The notes under the pieces were generated by a model. The model saw only the letters and a list, made by a program, of their open reading frames with translations. It was not told where the DNA came from and made no database searches. The position numbers and the translations under genes are program-made. From Portunus trituberculatus (lineage: Eukaryota; Arthropoda; Malacostraca; Decapoda; Portunidae): DNA of 64,000 nt. Each line of letters begins with the position of its first letter. Within the stretch, counting starts at the first letter, position 1. This document shows positions 1 to 10,907 of this stretch, piece after piece. The stretch covers positions 16,372,684 to 16,436,683 of the forward strand of contig NC_059268.1 of NCBI RefSeq assembly GCF_017591435.1. Reading direction: 5' to 3'.

Positions 1-55
1 GGAATATTATCAATGTTTTTTTTTTTTTATCTTCAAAGAGCTCAGGGATGTGATT

Positions 56-95
<40 letters not shown>

Positions 96-246
96 GGATA
101 TGTATACATATGTAGAGAGGTAACAAGGTAGAGGAGGGGAAACATGCTGGAATATTTCTTAGAGGAAGCTCCAGAATAGGTTGGTATTAATTAGGAATAC
201 AAATAACACTTTCTTTATCACTAGAAATCTGCGTTCTCTTCACCAC

Positions 247-455
247 TACCAATAAATTTTTCTTCTTGATATTCCAACCTTTTTTTATTCAATTGATTTT
301 CACTTTCCTTTCTTTCTTTTATCATGTCTCTTTGCCTCCAACTAGTACCAATATTTATTTTTCTTCTTGATATTCCAACTTTCTTTATTCAATTGATTTT
401 CACTTTCCTTTCTCTCTTTTCTCGTGTCTGTTTGCCACCATTCTTTTCTTGCTTC
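247..455. repeat. ~103-bp tandem duplication
   Basis: ACCAATA.ATTTTTCTTCTTGATATTCCAAC, then TTTATTCAATTGATTTTCAC, occurs at about 248 and again at about 346, with a few substitutions. Confidence 0.75.
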
Positions 456-869
456 CTCCTTCTCTTATTGATTCTTGCTCTTGTGTTGTTGTGTCATACA
501 AGACCAGTTCTTTCCTTTTTTCCTTATTCTTTCTCGCTGCCTTTAGTCTTTTTCCTTCTTTCCTTCATTCTTTACTGATTCCACCTTTACTGCTGGCTTG
601 TTATAACACCAGTAATAAAAGTGTTTTGTGGAAGCATAGGGTGTCTTAAGTAGGAAAATCAAAGCAAAATGATAGCAACAATGTGTGTGTCAGAACATAA
701 GGCAAATGCAGGAAGACGGGAAACCTCCACCTGACTGTCCCTATGTCAAGCATGTCTATCTGCATCCACCTCTCCACCTCTCATCTTCATCCATACATAG
801 CATAGATCAATTACATAGAATGGTAGCAGGCCATCCTTGTCCCTCGCCGTGTGCGGGTACAAATTGATG

Positions 870-870
<1 letters not shown>

Positions 871-925
<55 letters not shown>
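871..925. repeat. (CA)n(GA)n microsatellite
   Basis: CA units at 871-897 pass directly into GA units to 925. The three frames across it are artefacts. Confidence 0.95.
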
Positions 926-928
<3 letters not shown>

Positions 929-1185
929 GGAATACAGAAACACTTGTATAATGTAAGCCCTTCCTCCTGTGCAATAGAGATAACAGAATGCAGATACAGT
1001 GCAACACAGAAAGGAAGGGAGGGTGATGTAGTTTATCTTGCCAGGCTCTGTTCAGCAACAGTATACCTATATACAGCTGTAATGAAATCAACATTTGGAA
1101 CATTATAACAGTACCTGCGTTGCCTCAAACTCCTCTCGTCCTCCTGCTCTTGTTTGCTATGTTTTTATTTATTTATTCATTATTA

Positions 1186-1506
1186 TTATTTTTTTTTCTT
1201 TCATGTTATGTCCTATAACGCCTGTAGGTCTTCTTGAAGAGTATGGGAAGCGCTGTCCAGCTTCTACCCATTAACGGCGCAGGCAATTAATTATATTTAT
1301 AGTGATACCGATATTAGGCCCCATATCACCACCCAAGAGCATCTTTGGTGCATGACAATTACACCTCCACCTAGAATCTGGGTATCATGGTGAAATGTAG
1401 GTAACTTTAAACCACAAAGTTTCAAGACGGCACGTGGTGGGATTCGAACCAACGCATGGACCGCCCGATCTCACGCTCACCACCTTACCCACTACGCCAT
1501 CGTTTC
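1186..1506 (-). mobile_element. SINE B copy 1 (tRNA-derived)
   Basis: On the minus strand the tRNA-like head comes first, with a B-box GGTTCGAATCC at 1440-1450. The body matches the copies at 51804-52100 and 60365-60682, and an A-rich tail (T-rich on plus) lies at 1160-1200. The shared body includes the complement of CACCTAGAATCTGGGTATCATGG. Confidence 0.8.
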
Positions 1507-1905
1507 GTAACAAAAAGTTATATTTCCTGAACACTTTTTAATCGTCTGTGATTTTATTTCTCTCTCTTTGACGTCAATGGACTCAGTAAATGTGTATATA
1601 TTATGTTTCATCATTAATTATACCAATCCTCTCATTTTTATGTATTTAGAAAGATGTGATGTTCTTTTGCTCCTCTTCACTAGAATCAACAACGACGAGA
1701 GTTAAGGGCATTGACCAGCAGCGTCTGTAGCAGTGGTAATAGTAGTAATAGTTGTTGTAGGAATTATTGTCGTTGTTGTTGCCGTTATTGTTATTGTTCA
1801 AATGAAGAGTCGGAGAGAAAACGAAGGGAGAAGAACAAATAGTAGCACCAGTTAGTTCTTACCGTGCTGCTTTCGGAGATGAAGGGAGGAGAGGATCAAG
1901 CATAA

Positions 1906-2769
1906 AGGCCACGTCACACGATGCGACACAGCGTGCGTGTTTGTCCCCGGTGGTCCCCGCAACACACCAGAATGCGGTGCATGAGTTAAAAGTCGCGCGC
2001 CACGAGCCTTCCTGGCAGTGTTGCGTTCAGGCAGCGAGTGTCAGAGGGTTACGCGACATCAACACCTCATCATGACAGTGACAGTGCCTTCTACCTACCC
2101 TACCTAGTAACATTATTTTTTTTTTATACTACTCTTATCTGCAATGCATTCGATTATTAGAAACTACTGTTGTACCGGAAAGGGGAAAAAAAAATAGATA
2201 AAAAAATCTAAATAGTGTACATTGTCATCTTAATTATTTACCTTCATGTAGTCATCCTTTACTACATCGTAGATACCTTGACAGGTCTCTAGTATTATGA
2301 CGCTGAGGAATGTTCTTGATATTCTGGTGTGGTAGTGTAGCTTGGTGAATGAACAGAAGTGTTGCTTCAAATCTGGCTCCTGCTGAAACACTTTCCCGCA
2401 TTGCTGTGTCCTGTCTTTCTATTAGGGGCCTTTTTTTCAGTAAAGTGTGAAAAACAGTTACAGGCAGCCTGGAATAATTTTCTATAGCTCCATCGCCTTC
2501 TATTGCTAGTGTTCTGAATATCTGCTGATAGCTGTATAAAGTTTGTCTCCGAAGAAGCCATTGCCTCGCCCATATTCTTCTATTCTTCTTTTTCTTCTTG
2601 ATAGCACAAGCCAGCACAATAGCCCAAAGAGCAGTTGTGCGTGGGCGTCGCATCGGGACAATGAGTCGTCGTGTGACCGCATGATGGGGCATAGGCGCAC
2701 GAATCTGAATTATCCGCCAAGACCCGCCCAGACACCCTGTGACAAAAGACGCATCGTGTGACGTGGCCT
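1906..2769 (-). mobile_element. PIF/Harbinger DNA transposon, internally deleted
   Basis: The 864-bp element is bounded by perfect 20-bp terminal inverted repeats, AGGCCACGTCACACGATGCG, at 1906-1925 and (reverse complement) 2750-2769. It is flanked by a TAA duplication at 1903-1905 and 2770-2772. A 3-bp TWA target site is the hallmark of the PIF/Harbinger superfamily, and the interior carries a Harbinger-type transposase remnant. The DDE nuclease domain is absent, so the copy cannot move on its own. Confidence 0.88.
2230..2692 (-). pseudogene. Harbinger-type transposase N-terminal remnant, frameshifted
   Basis: The frame from 2692 encodes RRIWARQWLLRR (residues 38-49), then a helical region and QDTAMRESVSAGARFEATL. 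This is the usual N-terminal region of HARBI1/Harbinger transposases. Near 2334 the similarity moves to another frame, reading TRISRTFLSVIILETC and ending ...DDYMKVNN before a stop at 2230. A single frameshift therefore breaks the gene. Family proteins are about 350-400 residues; here only about 155 are represented and all three catalytic acidic residues are lost. The frame assignment is from memory of the family. Confidence 0.75.
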
Positions 2770-2772
2770 TAA

Positions 2773-3080
2773 GGAAGAACAGGAGAGAATAGGAAAGAAT
2801 AGGAGACGGTCAAACACAAGGGAGAACAGGAGAGAACAGGAGAGAATGGGAGACTGTGGGAGACAATCAAGGACAAGGGAGAACAGGAGAGAATAGGTGA
2901 GAATAGGAGACGATCTAGCACAAGGGAGAATAAGAGAAAATAGGAAATGAAGGAAGGAAATGATCAAGCGCAAGGAAGAACAGGAGAGAAAAGGAGAGAA
3001 TAGAAGAGAAAGGAAGAGAATAAAGCACAAGAGGGAACAGGAGAGAACAGGAGAGAATAGAAGAAAAAGAGAATCAAGCA
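2773..3080. repeat. Degenerate polypurine minisatellite
   Basis: Irregular units of about 35-50 bp built from GGGAGAACAGGAGAGAATAG and CAAGCACAAG are repeated six or more times. Nearly all bases are purines on the plus strand. The 123-codon minus frame (2710-3081) is its leucine/serine-rich translation. Confidence 0.8.
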
Positions 3081-3354
3081 CATGGGGAGAACAGTATCAA
3101 ACACAGAAAAAGGAAGAGGGATAGAGAGCGACAGAGGAAGAGAAGAAAGGAAAGAAGGGATGGGATAGGTAAAGAAAGACTATTTTTCTATATTAGTTTT
3201 TCCTACAATTCCACTTGCCTGATTGAAGAGAACTGACGCTAAAAGAAGCTCTCGCCACCGAACACCGCCACCATAACATCATCCACCGTTAAAAGCGAGA
3301 TAACCATGAAAAAAACATCCCATGAAAATTTAACGTAGCTAATGTTTATGTAAT

Positions 3355-3356
<2 letters not shown>

Positions 3357-3418
<62 letters not shown>

Positions 3419-3523
3419 ATTTAGTGTGTTCATTAAAGTTAGGGAGACACGAAATGTTTTAATAAGTTTTTTCCAAAATTCCACCGTGATCATAATAATG
3501 ATAATAATGATGATAATAATAAC

Positions 3524-3582
<59 letters not shown>

Positions 3583-3621
3583 TAATAATAATATTTTTTG
3601 TTTATGTAAGATGAGGTAGAG

Positions 3622-3717
<96 letters not shown>

Positions 3718-3822
3718 ATTTAGTGTGTTCATTAAAGTTAGGGAGACACGAAATGTTTTAATAAGTTTTTTCCAAAATTCCACCGTGATCATAATAATGA
3801 TAATAATGATGATAATAATAAC

Positions 3823-3861
<39 letters not shown>

Positions 3862-3888
3862 TAATAATAATATTTTTGTTTGTGTGTA

Positions 3889-3957
<69 letters not shown>
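3357..3957. repeat. Tandem duplication, ~299-bp unit with GT and AAT microsatellites
   Basis: The segment GCATTTAGTGTGTTCATTAA... through the start of the AAT tract is identical at 3417-3535 and 3716-3834. Each copy is preceded by a long GT tract (3357-3416 and 3623-3715) and followed by an AAT array. A third GT tract (3896-3957) closes the array. All frames crossing this are microsatellite translations. Confidence 0.9.
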
Positions 3958-3959
<2 letters not shown>

Positions 3960-4684
3960 GAGTAATTTGATGAGAAACTAGTATAGGATAAGGGAGAGAC
4001 CAAGAGAAGAGGAAGACGTGGAAGTGGGGAGTAGGAGGAGAAGGGGGAGACGAAGGAGGAGGAGAAGGAAGAGGAAGAGAGGTATGGCTAAATCCTCTAA
4101 CCATAATTAATTACGTATCTGCCAGAGAGAGTAATGGGGTTGAGGGAGCGAATTATCCTGACCTTTATAATATATTACCATATTTCCTCAAGGAGTGAAG
4201 GAAGTGCGTGCGTTGAAAATCATTCTGCGGCAGAGGACACACCACGGAATAAGAAATAATATTGTCCAGCCAGACCCGTGGAAAGGAATATTTTTTTTTA
4301 TCTTTACGTGGACGAGACATGTAGGACAAGACAAAGAGGAAATACACAATACCAGAACCGCTCCAGAATTGTTAGCCTTGATGCAAATTCTGAACTAAAG
4401 CACTGTGATGCACAAACTCTCTGTTAATCCATACGAAAGGGGGACCAAATGAGGAAATGGAGAATATATTGATGATACGATGTGACTGGGAGAGCAATGT
4501 TGACAAAGGATATCTTCAAAAGTGGAGATAACAATGATGACGGTGAGAGAAGGTGTGAGACAGACTGAAGCACAGGGGAAGGTGTGTGAAAGAGAAGCAT
4601 AGAGGGAGGTGGAAAAAGAAAGGGTCGATAGCTTTAGAAGGTTTACTCACCTGTGGATAATGGCTATTCATATCTTGTTACAGA

Positions 4685-4686
<2 letters not shown>

Positions 4687-4722
<36 letters not shown>

Positions 4723-4944
4723 TGCGGAGGCGTATTAATATTGTAGGAGCTTCACCCCTCCCCGGCCCACACACACACACACCCACACACCCACACACAC
4801 ACACAGTCGAGCGCGATCGCGCGCGTGCGTTAACAAAAATACAGAAAATAATTATAGTTTTTAAACCTGTGGACTAGTACTGCTAATATTTAAAAGGACT
4901 GGATTAATTAATTTACCCTGATAGAATACATATATATATATATT

Positions 4945-5024
<80 letters not shown>

Positions 5025-5030
5025 CTATCT
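4687..5030. repeat. Cluster: (GA)n, (CA)n with GCGCGC, (TA)n, (CT)n, (ATCT)n
   Basis: GA at 4687-4720; CA at 4769-4805 followed by a GCGCGATCGCGCGCG segment to about 4829; TA at 4930-4943; CT at 4949-5006; ATCT to 5030. Confidence 0.93.
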
Positions 5031-5135
5031 TTTGTATCTGTCTTTCTGTCTTTCTTTCTTTCAATCTTTCTTTCTGTCCGTATCTACCTCTTACTTTTAT
5101 GAAAGTTATTCGTAGAAAATGGGGAGAAGGAGGAA

Positions 5136-5166
<31 letters not shown>

Positions 5167-5409
5167 ACAGATGGGTCGCTAGCTGGAATGACGGGGACCT
5201 TTTCTTACCATAACGGCGACTCACGGTTGATTACATCTGACTGATTTTCTAGTCCTTGTTTCCATTTGTTTGCGTCTCGGCCTTTTGATGTTTCCTTCGC
5301 TTCCCTTCCGGATTTAATGGCTGCGTCGTTACTTATCTATTTCCAAAGCGTATTTTTTTCTCTCTCTTTCTTGGTGAGTAGAGGGACACCGTATCTAGGT
5401 CAGTCTGGC

Positions 5410-5530
5410 TACAAAGTTTGAGAAATGAGACTGAGGTGACTTACTCAATGTGCAGAGGAGAGGTGAGTGACAAAGTTTGAGAAGCGAGACCTGACGTGAC
5501 TTACTCAGTGTGCAAAGAGATGAGTGATGA
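5410..5530. repeat. ~60-bp tandem duplication
   Basis: ACAAAGTTTGAGAAATGAGA and GTGACTTACTCAATGTGCA occur twice, with about six differences. Confidence 0.75.
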
Positions 5531-5599
5531 GTACCAATGAAGAAGGAGGATGGAAATAGAACCTAGTAGTCAAATATACAGTGTAGCTCATGTTCTTCC

Positions 5600-5812
5600 T
5601 TAAGCCCTTCAGTACGATGACACATTTTCCTATTCATTCTGCTTAGTATCTGGTGATTTTATACAGCTTCAGAAACTTATGTGGGAATTGAAATAGTGAA
5701 GACTCTAGCCATTAATCTTCTTACCTTCATAGACCTTTCCTAATGTCAATAAAATGGTCTAATCGTACATAGATCTCAAGGTAGAAATGCGTCCTAGTAT
5801 TGAAGGGGTTAA
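5600..5812 (+). mobile_element. piggyBac-like MITE, copy 1
   Basis: Starts TTAA|GCCCTTCAGTACGATGAC and ends CTAGTATTGAAGGGG|TTAA. The internal core shared by the whole family (ATACAGCTTCAGAAACTTA, AGTGAAGACTCTAGCCATTA, CAATAAAATGGTCTAATCG) is intact. No coding capacity. 'Plus' here means the CAGTACCATGACGCG end comes first. Confidence 0.85.
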
Positions 5813-5936
5813 AATAGTGAAGACTGTGTACATTAATCTTCTGACCTCCATAGACCCTTCCTAATGTCAATAAAATGCTCTAATCACACCAAAAATTCAT
5901 TATAAAAATGCGCTCCAATACTGAAGAATTAATAAA
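5811..5936 (+). mobile_element. MITE 3' half, tandem to copy 1
   Basis: Begins at the internal AAAATAGTGAAGACTGTG point and runs to AATACTGAAGAATTAA. It is fused directly to the terminal TTAA of copy 1, so only the right ~125 bp are repeated. Confidence 0.8.
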
Positions 5937-6015
5937 GCAATGAAAATAGAAAATAGAATGAATAACATTTTTAATTTAACATTTTTTTTATCTCATTTAA
6001 CATTTTTCAGTTCCC

Positions 6016-6231
6016 TTAACCTCTTCAATACTGGGACACATATTTACCTTGAGATATATGTACGATTAGACCATTTTATTGATATTAGGAAAGCTCTATG
6101 GAGGTCAGAAGATTAATGGCCAAAATCTTCACTATTTTAATGCCCCACATGAGTTTCTGAAGCTGTATAAAATCACTAAATGGTCACTAGAATGAACATG
6201 GGTTAACGCGTCATGGTACTGAAGGGGTTCA
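6016..6231 (-). mobile_element. piggyBac-like MITE, copy 2
   Basis: Inverted relative to copy 1. Starts TTAA|CCTCTTCAATACTGGGACAC and ends TCATGGTACTGAAGGGG|TTCA, so the right target site has decayed. Confidence 0.85.
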
Positions 6232-6418
6232 ACAAAATAGAGTATCGGAGTGTCAGGAATACACGCTTCTTGTTACGTGTTTTTCAGCTTGTTTGATTGA
6301 GAATAATGTTTGTGCATTGTTTTGTTTCTCTGTTTGGACATTATGCTGTTATTCTGTTTAATTTTCCTCTCTCTTGTTCTAAATCCTTATCCTGTTTCTC
6401 CTTTTCTTTGTCATTCTT

Positions 6419-6669
6419 CTCCTCCTCCTTCTCCTTCTCCTCCTCCTCCTCTTCCTCCTCCTCTTTCTCCTCTTCTTCTTCCTCCATTGTGTGTCATTAT
6501 ATTTTTCTAGTTGGTCATTATGCTGCTATTCTATTTGATTTTCCTCTATTGTTCTTAATCCTCCTCCTCCTCCTCCTCCTCCTTCTCCTCCTCCTCCTCC
6601 TCCTCCTCCTCCTCCTCCTCCTCCTCCTCCTCCTCCTCCTCCTCCTCCTCCTCCTCCTCCTCCTCCTCC
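6419..6669. repeat. (CCT)n arrays
   Basis: Imperfect CTC/CTT units at 6419-6485 and a near-pure CCT array of about 36 units at 6560-6669, separated by a ~75-bp segment that repeats part of its left flank (GGTCATTATGCTG.TATTCT also occurs near 6337). Confidence 0.95.
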
Positions 6670-6915
6670 ATCATCGTCATAAAGGCAAAGATTGAGAACT
6701 GTTACGTATCTAGTATGATTGATGTGTATGTATATATAAAAGAAACATACTGTACTATTGTTGTGTATCATTAATAATCTGGTCGGTATCTCTTGTCATG
6801 TCACTTGCTATTCAGAGGATGTGTTCCGGTGGCAGCTTAGTAATCAATCTCTTGTTGCAATAGATCCGGTTTGCAACTGATGATATTCGTTTTGTAATAT
6901 ATTATTTTCTTCCTA

Positions 6916-7034
6916 CTACTGCTATTGTTATTGCTATTGCTACTGCTACTATACTGTTATTATCATTATTATCATTACTACTATTATTGCTACTACGACT
7001 GCTACTGTTACTGCTACTGTTATTGCTACTTCTT

Positions 7035-7108
<74 letters not shown>
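6916..7108. repeat. (CTA)n and mixed trinucleotides
   Basis: Mixed TAT/TGC/TAC triplets lead into a pure CTA array of about 24 units at 7036-7108. Confidence 0.93.
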
Positions 7109-7220
7109 GTTTCCTCCAAATGCCCATTTTTAACTTTCCTGTCTCTCAAAACAAACAGTCCAACAAAAACAAACAAATTTCCTGCTGTTTATTTGCTTTC
7201 ATCATTATGTTTACCTTTGC

Positions 7221-7224
<4 letters not shown>

Positions 7225-7304
<80 letters not shown>
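7225..7304. repeat. (CT)40 microsatellite
   Basis: Pure CT tract within a pyrimidine-rich segment that continues to about 7400. Confidence 0.96.
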
Positions 7305-7307
<3 letters not shown>

Positions 7308-7554
7308 TACTCCTTTTCTTCCTCTTTCATAACCTCCTCCTCCTCCACCACCTCCTCCACCACATCCTTCTCTACCTCGTCTTTTATCCCTCGGTTTCTC
7401 CAACTTCTCCTTATTTATGCAGAGTCAACGGAATATAATTTGCCGAGTAAGAGAGGCGTGAATACCGTGAGTGAGGCGTGTGTGGCTTTCAGAAGAGCGC
7501 CCGACCGTGCGATATACCAGAGCGAAAGAGTGGAGAGCTTTGAAGGCGCGCAAT

Positions 7555-7556
<2 letters not shown>

Positions 7557-7604
<48 letters not shown>

Positions 7605-7725
7605 TCATATTTCATGTTTTTCCCTATTTGTGTTGTGTTTTGTGGGTATTGACGTTATATGTGTGTTTGATTTCCTAGTAAACTGTGGTCACTGGATTGT
7701 GCATTAGCATTTCACCGTTTGTGTT

Positions 7726-7774
<49 letters not shown>
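7557..7774. repeat. (GT)n and (GA)n pair
   Basis: GT at 7557-7594 followed by a short GA run, and GA at 7729-7774. The ~135 bp between shows nothing recognisable. Confidence 0.93.
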
Positions 7775-7778
<4 letters not shown>

Positions 7779-8109
7779 CTTTCTGCATACATATGAATGA
7801 CAAACGAGCCACTGACTTGAAAAAAGAAAATAAAGACCACCAAACTGTGAAATACAAGTTGAAAGCACCATCCATTAATTAACTCTCGCCCGGTTGTTGT
7901 TGTTCTGACGAAGAGTCCATCACTCCCATTAAAATCTGAATTATTCCAGCCAGCAAGGTCTGAAATTTTCTCCTCTCGCTCATGGCTGTTATTTTTCCAT
8001 GGTAACTCGGGGCTCCCCTCCCGGTGCTGGGTGGTGGATCCCGTGCTCTTTCAAGGACGCTCGTTAATCTTTGGCAGTCTAAGATATATGATAATATTGA
8101 TAGAAGTGG

Positions 8110-8115
8110 TAGTAC

Positions 8116-8160
<45 letters not shown>

Positions 8161-8265
8161 AAGTAGTAATCGTGGTAGTAGTAGAAGTAGCAGCAGAAGC
8201 AACAGTAGTAGTAGTAGCAACAGTAGTATAAATAGTAGTGGTAATAGTAGTAGAAGTAGTAGTAA

Positions 8266-8327
<62 letters not shown>

Positions 8328-8343
8328 ACAGCAGTAGCAGCAG

Positions 8344-8432
<89 letters not shown>

Positions 8433-8493
8433 TTGTTGCTCCTTTTGATGATGAAGATACTAGTACTATTTATTATCCTGCTTGTTATTGTGC

Positions 8494-8544
<51 letters not shown>

Positions 8545-8580
8545 TCTTCTTCTCCTCCTCCTCCTCCTCCTCCTCCTCCT
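8110..8580. repeat. Compound trinucleotide tract AGT, ACT, TGT, CCT
   Basis: AGT units (8110-8340, with AGC/AAT/GGT variants) switch to pure ACT (8344-8432), then TTG (about 8494-8542) and CCT (8549-8580). All six frames are open over long stretches, giving homopolymeric S, T, V, L and C runs that are not a gene. Confidence 0.95.
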
Positions 8581-8660
8581 TTTCTCCCTCTCTTCCATTA
8601 ACTGTTCACATAAATATATTTTTTCCATATGATTTTCCTTACCTCATTTTCGTTCACTTT

Positions 8661-8761
<101 letters not shown>

Positions 8762-9090
8762 ATGGTGCCGATGATGATGATGACGGAGGTGATGACATGT
8801 CTGTATATTTCCGTGTTCGAAATGTAATAATGTCCAATGTCATTACCACCACCACCGCCGCCTCCTCCTCTACCCAGTGTCCATCAGAGCCGCTGGGTCG
8901 CTCGTGGGTAATGTTTCAATGTGGGATAGAAGTGAGTGGTAGGTATTTAATTAACGCTGGGTAAAATTTCATGTGTCTCGGTCCATTTAGCGATTAGCAA
9001 TGTCACTAACCTAGAATTCATTATCAGGGTGTGTTATTTACAGCGGTTGTATTTTATTGTTCATTTTGCGTGCTTCGTTTTTCTTCTACT

Positions 9091-9374
9091 AGATTCGTGT
9101 TCTTGTTCTTGTTCTTCTTCTTGCTCATGCTGTTCTTCTTTTTTTTTCTTCTTCTTCTTTAAATTCTTCTTCTTCTTTTTCTTCTTCTTTTAATTCTTCT
9201 TCTTTTAATTCTTCTTCTTTAATTCTTCTTCTTTAATTCTTCTTCTTTTCTTCTTCTTCTTCTTCTTCTTCTTCTTCTTCTTCTTCTTCTTCTTCTTCTT
9301 CTTCTTCTTCTTCTTCTTCTTCTTCTTCTTCTTCTTCTTCTTCTTCTTCTTTTCTTCTTCTTCTTCTTCTTCTT

Positions 9375-9445
<71 letters not shown>
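9091..9445. repeat. (CTT)n then (ATT)n tract
   Basis: Irregular TTC/TTTAATTC blocks to 9240, near-pure CTT to about 9404, then ATT to 9445. Confidence 0.95.
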
Positions 9446-9446
<1 letters not shown>

Positions 9447-9453
9447 TTTTCCT

Positions 9454-9740
9454 CATAAGATCCCTAACCTGGAAACGTTTACCAGTGTGTGTTTTTTAGA
9501 ATGCCTTGATATTCTTTTCTATTTTGCCGTTCCATTTCCTTTCTAGTGGATCTTACATTGCCTAAAAACATAAGCTGGAAACTTTTATCGGTGAGTGTTT
9601 CGTAAAATGCCGTTGTTTGTTCACTTATTTTGCCGTTTTCAGTAAGATATTTGTGTTTTCTTTCTATCTATTAGATCATACATTACATAGGAACATAAGA
9701 TCACTAACCTGGAAATGTTTTGTAGCTGACTTGTTTTTTT
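9454..9740. repeat. ~115-bp degenerate tandem repeat, about 2.5 units
   Basis: CATAAGATC.CTAACCTGGAAA.GTTT recurs at 9454, 9570 (as CATAAGCTGGAAAC) and 9695, with TTTTGCCGTT and TCTAGTGGATCTTACATT-like segments between. Confidence 0.65.
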
Positions 9741-9783
9741 TTCAGGCTTACATTCTAGCGAACTTGTTTTCTTCCCTGCTTTT

Positions 9784-9984
9784 TTAACCCCTTCAGCACC
9801 AGGACGCGTTTTCATATTCATTCTGGTTAATATTTGGTGATTTCATACAGCTTCAGAAACTTATGTTGGGATTGAAATAGTAAAGACTCTGGCCATTAAT
9901 CTTTTGACCTCCATACAAATAAATTCGTCTAATCATAACCAAAAATCACGGTAAAAAAATTCCTCTCAGTATTGAAGGGGTTAA
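9784..9984 (+). mobile_element. piggyBac-like MITE, copy 3
   Basis: TTAA|CCCCTTCAGCACCAGGACGC to CAGTATTGAAGGGG|TTAA. Both target sites are intact; a short deletion removes part of the CATAGACCCTTCCTAATGTC core. Confidence 0.87.
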
Positions 9985-10465
9985 TATTGTGTTTATTTAG
10001 TATTTTTTTACCTTACCGGATTTCTTTTTTTTTCTAGTGAGCTTTTTAACACTGAATTTGCTTGCTCTCCACGTGCCACCCCTTCCATGCAAATGAACTT
10101 AGTCTTAACTGCATCGTAACGCTGAGGAGGCAAGGATGAAAATAGCTTACATAATTGCGAGATGAACTTCCGTGAAACCCAAACTTAACCCAATAACAGT
10201 TTTCTTCACATCGATACCATATTAATCAGTGAAGCAGGAACGTCTGAGCTTCTTCACAGCCTCCACTCTGCTTACAGCCAGCCATTTGATACCTTGGCTG
10301 GTACTCAAGTCATGTGTCCGAATAGTCCTCAGGTTGTTTTGGTCCTCAAGACACTTGCCATTCGGGTCTCAAAATGTCTGTTAAAGTGTGTAGACTCTAC
10401 GTTATGTGAGGATAGCCTGTAGTTCTGCATACGCTAATATAATGTTCAAGCTATTCAACTGTTTA

Positions 10466-10907
10466 TTCAACCTCTTGAGTACCATGATGTGTGTCCATAG
10501 TTATTCTGCTTACTGTGTGGTGATTGTGTACAGCTTCAGAAGCTCATGTAGGGGATTAGAATAGTAAAGACCGTGGCTATTAATCTTCTCACCTCCATAG
10601 ACTCTTTCTAATATCAATAAAATGGTCTAATCGTACACGAATCTCAAGTTAGAAATGTGTCCTAATATTGAAGGGGTTGAAATAGTGAATCTTCTCTCCT
10701 TCATAAATTCTTTCTAATGTCAATGAAATGGTCTAATCTTACACGTATCTCAAGTTAGAAATGTGTCCTAGTATTGAAAGGGTTAAAATAGTGAAGACTG
10801 TGGCCATTAATCTTCTCACCTCCATAGACCCTTTCTAATGTCAATAAAATGGTCTAATCGTACACAAATCTCCTGGTAAAACTGTGTCCCAGTACTGAAG
10901 GAGTTGA
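10466..10907 (+). mobile_element. Composite MITE: one full unit plus two extra 3' halves
   Basis: A full copy (10466-10680) is followed by two further right-hand segments of ~105-125 bp, each beginning at AATAGTGAA and ending TATTGAAAGGGTTAA or TACTGAAGGAGTTGA. This matches the structure at 5811-5936 but with one more unit. Confidence 0.85.
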
